This document shows, one piece after another, positions 58,328-64,000 of a stretch of DNA of 64,000 nucleotides (positions within the stretch are counted from its first letter, which is position 1; each line of letters starts with the position of its first letter). The notes under the pieces were generated by a model. The model had not been told where the DNA came from. It saw only the letters and a list, made by a program, of their open reading frames with translations, and did no database searches. Source of the DNA: Vibrio aestuarianus (GTDB lineage Bacteria > Pseudomonadota > Gammaproteobacteria > Enterobacterales > Vibrionaceae); assembly GCF_012395185.1 (NCBI RefSeq), contig NZ_JAAZTU010000012.1, forward strand, positions 46,492 through 110,491. The letters run 5' to 3'. The position numbers were made by a program, and so were the translations under genes.

Positions 58328-59665
58328 ATGATAGGTTTTCTTCAATCTAAACCCCACATTAACGGCCAATTATCGCCCGATGAAATTGATCGTCATTATC
58401 GATATTGGCGTCGTCACATCATGCTCGCTATGTATGTGGGTTATGCAATGTTTTATTTCACGCGTAAAAGTCTCAATTACGCGATGCCAGCCATGATTGC
58501 CGATCTCGGTTTGGATAAGAGTGATATCGGCATGATGGGCACGCTCTTTTATATCACTTACGGCTGCTCTAAATTCGTGTCTGGTATTGTATCTGATCGC
58601 TCAAATCCTCGGTATTTTATGGGCTTAGGGTTAATCGCAACAGGCATTATTAACATTCTATTTGGACTCTCTAGCTCTATCAGTGTGCTCATCTTTTTGT
58701 GGGTATTAAATGCTTGGTTTCAAGGCTGGGGTTGGCCTTCTTGCTCTAAACTACTGACCACTTGGTATTCACGATCCGAGCGGGGATTATGGTGGGCACT
58801 TTGGAATACCGCCCATAACGTAGGGGGCGCGTTGATCCCCTTGTTGGTTGGTTTTGTGACTCTACATTTTAGTTGGCGAGAAGGGTTTATTGTCCCTGGA
58901 TTTTTAGCAGTGCTGACCGGTGTGTTTTTATGCTGGCGACTGCAAGATAAACCCGTGACTCTGGGCCTACCAAGTATCGGTCACTGGCGAAACGATGCAC
59001 TAGAACTGGCTCAGGAAAATGAAGGCGTGGGGTTAAGCACCACTCAAATTTTGCACAAATATGTTTTACGCAATAAATACATCTGGTTACTCGCCTTGAG
59101 CTATGTACTGGTATACATCGTCAGAACCGCCATTAATGACTGGGGTAATATCTATCTAACCGAGCAGCACGGGTATGATTTGATCACCGCTAACGGGGCA
59201 TTATCGCTGTTTGAAGTGGGCGGTTTTGTCGGGTCATTAGTTGCCGGATGGGGCTCAGATAAATTGTTTGGTGGTAACCGAGGTCCAATGAACTTAATTT
59301 TCTCGATGGGCATTTTCATTTCCGTTGCAGCACTATGGCTGATGCCTTTAACCGGGTTTGTCCTACAAGCAGCTGGTTTTTTCACCATTGGCTTTTTCGT
59401 TTTTGGCCCGCAAATGTTGATTGGAATGGCAGCAGCAGAGTGTTCTCATAAGAATTCAGCAGGCGCTGCAACAGGCTTTGTTGGGCTATTTGCTTACATG
59501 GGAGCAGCATTGGCCGGCTACCCTATCGCCATCATTGTTGAGCATTTCCATTGGAATGGTTTTTTTGTCACCATATCCATTTGCTCTGCCACCATTGGTT
59601 TGCTCTTGCTGCCATTTTTACAGGCTCAGTTTGCGGATAGTCGCCACGCAGCTTCCCTTGATTAA
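58328..59665 (+). CDS. uhpC: Membrane sensor protein for hexose phosphate
   Basis: A transporter-like receptor of 445 residues, homologous to UhpT but acting as the glucose-6-phosphate sensor for UhpB. Motifs: YAMFYFTRKSLNYAMPAMIA, WPSCSKLLTTWYSRSERGLW, WNTAHNVGGALIPLLVGFV. Twelve helices are predicted. It begins eight bases after the uhpB stop. Third gene of uhpABC. Confidence 0.93.
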   Translation: MIGFLQSKPHINGQLSPDEIDRHYRYWRRHIMLAMYVGYAMFYFTRKSLNYAMPAMIADLGLDKSDIGMMGTLFYITYGCSKFVSGIVSDRSNPRYFMGLGLIATGIINILFGLSSSISVLIFLWVLNAWFQGWGWPSCSKLLTTWYSRSERGLWWALWNTAHNVGGALIPLLVGFVTLHFSWREGFIVPGFLAVLTGVFLCWRLQDKPVTLGLPSIGHWRNDALELAQENEGVGLSTTQILHKYVLRNKYIWLLALSYVLVYIVRTAINDWGNIYLTEQHGYDLITANGALSLFEVGGFVGSLVAGWGSDKLFGGNRGPMNLIFSMGIFISVAALWLMPLTGFVLQAAGFFTIGFFVFGPQMLIGMAAAECSHKNSAGAATGFVGLFAYMGAALAGYPIAIIVEHFHWNGFFVTISICSATIGLLLLPFLQAQFADSRHAASLD

Positions 59666-59701
59666 TTGCACTAAAGAAAACCGCATGGAAACAACCACGG
59701 C

Positions 59702-60091
59702 TTAACCGAATAAGCGTTTCCAAATACTTGGGTTACGCTGTTCATGGTATTCAATACGCAGCTCATCAACCGTGCGTAATGTCTGTTTTGCTTGTTCTAA
59801 CTGCCCTTGTTCAAGGTCAACTTCAATTTGCTCCAGCACAACGGATAATTTATTGAATCCTTCCAAGTACAACGCTTCTTTTTCTGGCGGATAGTTGCCT
59901 GATTTTGAGTTTTCGACCAATTCACTGAGTTTTAACACTGGCGCTTTCATCGCTTCAACCGATGTCGCTTCAGCAGCTTGTTTAAACTCAAGCTTCATCT
60001 GTTTCATGTTCTGCTTCAGGTCAACACTCGCAGCCAAAACGTTTGCAGACAATGCAACGCAAGCTGTTAAAATAAGAGCTTTTTTCATCAT
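59702..60091 (-). CDS. cybC: Cytochrome b562-family protein
   Basis: A periplasmic four-helix protein of 129 residues. The signal peptide ends LSANVLA, and the mature start ASVDLKQNMKQMKLEF contains the axial methionine at the family position. The axial histidine is likely in RIEYHEQR near the C terminus. Size and spacing match CybC (106 mature residues plus signal). A short tail (PSIWKRLFG) is extra. Role in electron transfer is unproven. It is convergent with uhpC. Confidence 0.85.
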   Translation of the reverse strand: MMKKALILTACVALSANVLAASVDLKQNMKQMKLEFKQAAEATSVEAMKAPVLKLSELVENSKSGNYPPEKEALYLEGFNKLSVVLEQIEVDLEQGQLEQAKQTLRTVDELRIEYHEQRNPSIWKRLFG

Positions 60092-60188
60092 AATTCTTTC
60101 ACTAAAACAAGGAATCGTTAGTGTAAATGAAATGCAGCTTAAAGCGGGAAGAAAATTGTTTCATTTGTTAAACCCCCTCCCCCTCACT

Positions 60189-60932
60189 TTACAATGAACG
60201 ATATTCTTCAATAGCTGGGCGACCGCGCTGCGCCAAAAAAGCAAGAAACTGCATCACACTGTGCGTGATGACTTTATCTGCTGAAATACCAACACTGTCT
60301 AGCAAATCACTGGCTAAGTGTAAATTACCTACATCGTGACAAAAATGCGCATCACTGCCCGTCGTAATATACGCACCATGAGCTTTTGCCACCTTAGCAA
60401 TCTCATAGCAGCGATCAACGCTGCCTACGCGACTGTGACCTTTCAAAGTACTATTGTTAATTTCTATTGCAACATTATGCTCGACAGCACAAGCGATAAC
60501 CGCATTAAAATCAAAATCAAAATTAGGATTACCTAAGTGTCCTAACGCATCAACTCGTCCACTTTGAATGGTGTTGATTAACGCCTCGGTATGCGCAGCT
60601 TTATCCGCAGGCTGGAACACCGGCTCATGGAAACTGGCGATTACCCAATCCAAATTTTGGTCAACCGAAGGGTGGATATCAATATCACCTAAACGGTTAA
60701 GAATGTTGGATTCAACACCACGAATAATGGCAACACCATCTAAAAAGCGTGGTAAAACTCGCTGGTTAGAGAAGAACCAATAGTGTGGAGCACCTGGCAT
60801 AGATTCAGCGTGATCGGTGGTGCAAAACATAGCTAAACCATTTTCTTGAGCTGATTTCGCGTTCTCGATCAACGTGCTATAAGCATGACCACTGGCATAA
60901 GTGTGTGTATGAGTATCGACGACAAGTTTCAT
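60189..60932 (-). CDS. PHP-domain phosphatase, YcdX-like
   Basis: A metal-dependent phosphatase of 247 residues. It has the trinuclear-site motifs of PHP proteins: [51 protein letters not shown] and [13 protein letters not shown]. coli YcdX is 245 residues and has the same pattern; it acts on phosphate esters and affects swarming. ATG 60932 is the family start. Confidence 0.92.
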   Translation of the reverse strand: MKLVVDTHTHTYASGHAYSTLIENAKSAQENGLAMFCTTDHAESMPGAPHYWFFSNQRVLPRFLDGVAIIRGVESNILNRLGDIDIHPSVDQNLDWVIASFHEPVFQPADKAAHTEALINTIQSGRVDALGHLGNPNFDFDFNAVIACAVEHNVAIEINNSTLKGHSRVGSVDRCYEIAKVAKAHGAYITTGSDAHFCHDVGNLHLASDLLDSVGISADKVITHSVMQFLAFLAQRGRPAIEEYRSL

Positions 60933-61042
60933 TTTGATAATTCCATTACAACCGAGATAGTTAAGTGTAACAGCCAGTCTAAGGACACATCAATCAAATG
61001 GCTTACAATCATACCTTTGAGTTGCTTACGAAGCTGAAAGTA

Positions 61043-61070
61043 AAAGCCAGCGCTTTATCACGCTGGCTTT
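61043..61070 (-). terminator. Intrinsic terminator of the chitinase gene
   Basis: AAAGCCAGCG and CGCTGGCTTT form a 10-bp stem with an 8-base loop. It sits 34 bases after the minus-strand chitinase stop; trailing TACTTTC on the minus strand is weakly T-rich. Confidence 0.75.
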
Positions 61071-61103
61071 ATTTAGCTTAGTCCGAACTAGTTATAGTTG
61101 ATG

Positions 61104-63860
61104 CTAATCATGCATAAATCGCCACTGCTGAGTAATCCAATTAGGATCAGCTGCAACACCCGGTAGGAATGAGGAGGTATTACAATGCTGAGCCCACGCT
61201 CCAAAACATTGATACACACCTTGACCTGGGAATTTAACTATCGTTCCATCGGCATAAGAGCCAAAACCCGCGGGATATTCATAATCGTAATCACCACCAG
61301 TCGCGGCCTCTGTCACGTTCACTGTGTGCTGTTTCTGAGCAGATAAGTTCTCCTCATCCCACACCGTTAGTGTGACGGTGTAATTACCCGCTGTCGCTGG
61401 CACAAAACTACCACGCTGTGCATCCGCACCTGTTACAGAAACCGATTGGTTGGCGCTGTCTTTTACCACCCATTGATAACGACTAATACCTTTGTCGTCG
61501 GTCGAAGATGACCCATCTAGCTGGATCACTTTCCCTACCTGTAACTGACCAGACACAGTGAAGTCAGCGTGTGGCGCTAGGTTATCAGGAGCGCTACCCG
61601 CAACTTCCACAGTAACGATATCGGACGTGTCGCTTTCTAAACCATCGCTGACGGTGAGTTGGAACTGAAGCGCATGATCTTGATTCGCTAACTCAGTGAT
61701 GTCAACCGTCAGGTTTCTTCTTCTGCCGTTATAAGGTAGCGTGATTGACGCTCCTGCCACTTGTGTCCACTGATAACGCAGTGTGTCATCCTCGTCTAGG
61801 TCGTAAGAATCTTTACCTAGCAGCTTGAAGAGCTCACCGTGATTCACGTGATCTTTGTTGACACTTGCGATCGCCACTGGTGCACGGTTATCGCCGACAT
61901 CTCGCAACGTCAACACAGCACTATCGACAGAGGTATTGCCATTGCTATCGGTCACGGTAAGTTTTAATGGGATGCGGACTGTACTATCGGCCCCTTCTAG
62001 GTCTGTAATCGTAACTTGAAGGAGCGAACTCGTTGTTTGAGTCAACTTCACTTTTTGAGCGTCAATCCCAGTGATCTGTTTCGCCTTCTTCGCCCATTTG
62101 TAAGTGATGCTCTCACCAGTACTCGCAGATCCATCAATCTCATAGGCGTTATTAGCGATAAGCGCAGCGGAGATATCAGGCCCCGCGTTCGCCTGCAATG
62201 TAATACCAGGCTCTTCGCCACCCGTTAAGTTGGTTAAATCTCTACACTCCTGTTGACTGGTCACGTTTTCGCCACACGAGTAGATAATCGGTGCCATATC
62301 AATGCCAGATTGTTTGGTATACCCCAAACCTTCACGGGCCGAGTTCACTAAATAGCCGGTATCGTAGTCTGCCATCCAGTTAAAGATACCGCCAAGGCCC
62401 TTATTTTTAACGTAACGCGCTTTCGCAAACACAGAACGAGGGGTATCGAAAGACATAAAGAACTGTCCATCTTCACTATAGATGTAATCCGCATTCGCCT
62501 CTTTGTCGGTCAGCAATTGATAACCTGGATGTGAATTATTCACCTTCAGACCGTTTGCACCAATCTCAAGAAACTCTTGTTGAATGTCATACCATTCATA
62601 GACACCGCGCTCCCAAGAGCCACCTGTGTATCGACCATCGTCAAACGTTGGAATGCCATTACTATCCGGGTGCGTTGGTTTAACAAAAGAACCTTTTAGT
62701 GGAGAGATACTGGTTACATTCGCATACGCAGCGTTACGTGAGTAGTTGGCGTAACCAATATAGATATTTTTAGGATCGATGCCGAGCTCATCGATCATGT
62801 AAGAGACAGAGGTATCAACAGACCAATCTCCTACAGCGTACAGGTTCGAATGATGATTAAGTCCCTCTGCCCATTCGTTGCCAAAGAAGTCGTACGTCAT
62901 CAAATGGATAATATCAACGCCATTGTCAACGAGCCCTCTCAAATCACTGGCATCCATTTTGTCTTTTGGCGCACCAGCCGCGATCGCGATTTTAACGTCT
63001 CTCTTACCTGCGTTGTTTAATGCGATTCTGAGTTCTTTAATCAACTCTTTATAATTATCTGAATCCTCTGGTAACCATGAGTTTCCGCCAACTCGAATTC
63101 CGGGGTATTCCCAGTCGATATCGACTTGTGAAAACATCGGGTAATTTCTAAAGATGTTCACAACACTTTCAACAAAGATATCTCGATTTGCTTTCGTTGC
63201 AGCCATGCGACTAAACGGTTCTGATAGCGACCAACCACCGATACTAAATGCCATTTTAGTGCTTGGACTCAGCTGATTTAGTCTCTTCAATGCGCCCAGA
63301 TAGCCATGGTCAATGGCGTTTTGGCCTTGATACCACTTTTGCATCAGAGTCGGCATTTCCATTTGCTCCCAATCGATTAAACCAACCAGGCCTGGAATCG
63401 CAGCAGCAATATCGCCCCACGGGTCGGTCGTGATTACTTCAAAATCTTTAGCTGAAGGGTTATTCGTGGGATTACATGCATAATTTTTAAGAGACTCTAC
63501 CGCACTGGTGATCTGCGAGTCACCGACACCAGTACCACACATGGCCATAAATGAAAATACGATCGTATCGTAAACCCCTGCGAGATCCTTAGGGCTCCAT
63601 TGACGGCCATATTGCCCCCAGTTAGACATATAAGCCGTGACTTTGGGCAGCTCTTCACTCTTTGTGTACTGGTTATACACTGACTCACTATCTTTACTTA
63701 GTGGACCTCTAGGCGCAGATAAATGTTGTCGTTCCGCTAACTCTTGCTGAGTCATAAAACGCACATCGCCACGTGTGAAAGTCGCCCCAGTCGCTGAAGC
63801 TAAACCAGTCATTAAGGTTAACCCAACCAATATTGACAGTTGCGTTTTTTGCAATTTCAT
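61104..63860 (-). CDS. Secreted chitinase/chitodextrinase-like protein, GH18 with PKD-like domains
   Basis: An extracellular or periplasmic chitin-degrading enzyme of 918 residues. The signal peptide is at 1-26 (ending TGLASATG). The GH18 barrel lies at about 70-510, with SIGGW, the catalytic SQVDIDWEYP (Glu acid) and MTYDFFG. PKD/cadherin-like beta domains follow (about 545-850, including VIQLDGSSSTDDKGISRYQW). A C-terminal segment with aromatic and cysteine residues (GVYQCFGAWAQHC) looks like a chitin-binding module. I chose ATG 63860, with AGGA seven bases upstream. The usual DGxDxDxE motif has SQ in place of the first DG. Chitin use is typical of vibrios; a terminator lies downstream. Confidence 0.92.
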   Translation of the reverse strand: MKLQKTQLSILVGLTLMTGLASATGATFTRGDVRFMTQQELAERQHLSAPRGPLSKDSESVYNQYTKSEELPKVTAYMSNWGQYGRQWSPKDLAGVYDTIVFSFMAMCGTGVGDSQITSAVESLKNYACNPTNNPSAKDFEVITTDPWGDIAAAIPGLVGLIDWEQMEMPTLMQKWYQGQNAIDHGYLGALKRLNQLSPSTKMAFSIGGWSLSEPFSRMAATKANRDIFVESVVNIFRNYPMFSQVDIDWEYPGIRVGGNSWLPEDSDNYKELIKELRIALNNAGKRDVKIAIAAGAPKDKMDASDLRGLVDNGVDIIHLMTYDFFGNEWAEGLNHHSNLYAVGDWSVDTSVSYMIDELGIDPKNIYIGYANYSRNAAYANVTSISPLKGSFVKPTHPDSNGIPTFDDGRYTGGSWERGVYEWYDIQQEFLEIGANGLKVNNSHPGYQLLTDKEANADYIYSEDGQFFMSFDTPRSVFAKARYVKNKGLGGIFNWMADYDTGYLVNSAREGLGYTKQSGIDMAPIIYSCGENVTSQQECRDLTNLTGGEEPGITLQANAGPDISAALIANNAYEIDGSASTGESITYKWAKKAKQITGIDAQKVKLTQTTSSLLQVTITDLEGADSTVRIPLKLTVTDSNGNTSVDSAVLTLRDVGDNRAPVAIASVNKDHVNHGELFKLLGKDSYDLDEDDTLRYQWTQVAGASITLPYNGRRRNLTVDITELANQDHALQFQLTVSDGLESDTSDIVTVEVAGSAPDNLAPHADFTVSGQLQVGKVIQLDGSSSTDDKGISRYQWVVKDSANQSVSVTGADAQRGSFVPATAGNYTVTLTVWDEENLSAQKQHTVNVTEAATGGDYDYEYPAGFGSYADGTIVKFPGQGVYQCFGAWAQHCNTSSFLPGVAADPNWITQQWRFMHD

Positions 63861-64000
63861 AAAGTATCCTTTTATTAAAAACAACAGGCAATATGAAGAT
63901 ATATTTTCAATATCATCTGTCTGTGTAATAGGTAGTATTAGTAAATTAATTTCAAGAACATTTTCGCCAGTAATTAACCTATATTTAGGTAGCCTAGCAA

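Overview
The window looks like chromosome from a marine gammaproteobacterium of the family Vibrionaceae, most likely a Vibrio. Evidence is the ectABC plus dedicated aspartokinase operon, biosynthetic speA-speB, the batABD gene order, tdh-kbl, a GH18 chitinase, three chemoreceptor genes and nine ERIC-family palindromic repeats or remnants. No rRNA, tRNA, CRISPR array or intact insertion sequence was seen.

Left part (1-24 kb): a partial chemoreceptor, agmatine/putrescine synthesis (speA-speB), then an osmoadaptation block. That block holds a proVWX glycine-betaine importer with a CosR-like MarR regulator, a minimal MscS-type channel, an MgtE magnesium channel and the ectoine operon (ectA-ectB-ectC-ask, minus strand). 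NAD synthesis genes (a nadD-like gene and nadE), a TetR regulator, a YfcZ-like protein, an exported repeat protein, an acyltransferase and a second chemoreceptor follow.

Middle (24-38 kb): a cytoplasmic alpha-amylase, a third chemoreceptor, and an aerotolerance-type operon (moxR, DUF58, DUF4381, batA, batB, batD). BatB carries a 31-residue glutamine tract encoded by a hexanucleotide microsatellite. A SIMPL protein, an L,D-transpeptidase and a PAS-GGDEF diguanylate cyclase come next.

Accessory block (about 38.2-47.4 kb): AT-rich sequence between a C-terminal fragment and an intact copy of a DUF3820 gene in the same orientation, as expected for an island inserted at a gene 3' end. It carries a beta-mannosidase, small unknown genes and a pair of candidate translocated effectors. 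One resembles the OspC/CopC ADP-riboxanase family but lacks ankyrin repeats. The other is a serine alpha/beta-hydrolase with tandem repeats. The two effector genes share promoter-proximal DNA, ribosome-binding region and N-terminal residues. The hydrolase gene is out of frame by one base at an A10 run just after its start, which suggests slippage or phase variation. I see no secretion apparatus in the window, so translocation is inference.

Right part (47-64 kb): core genes (HNH nuclease, YkgJ, TrmK-like methyltransferase, YdcH, tdh-kbl), a LysR regulator with a GloA2-like protein, a hexose-phosphate sensing and uptake locus (uhpT, then uhpABC), cytochrome b562, a YcdX-like PHP phosphatase and a large secreted chitinase.

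All family assignments come from reading motifs and from memory of the families; no database search was run.
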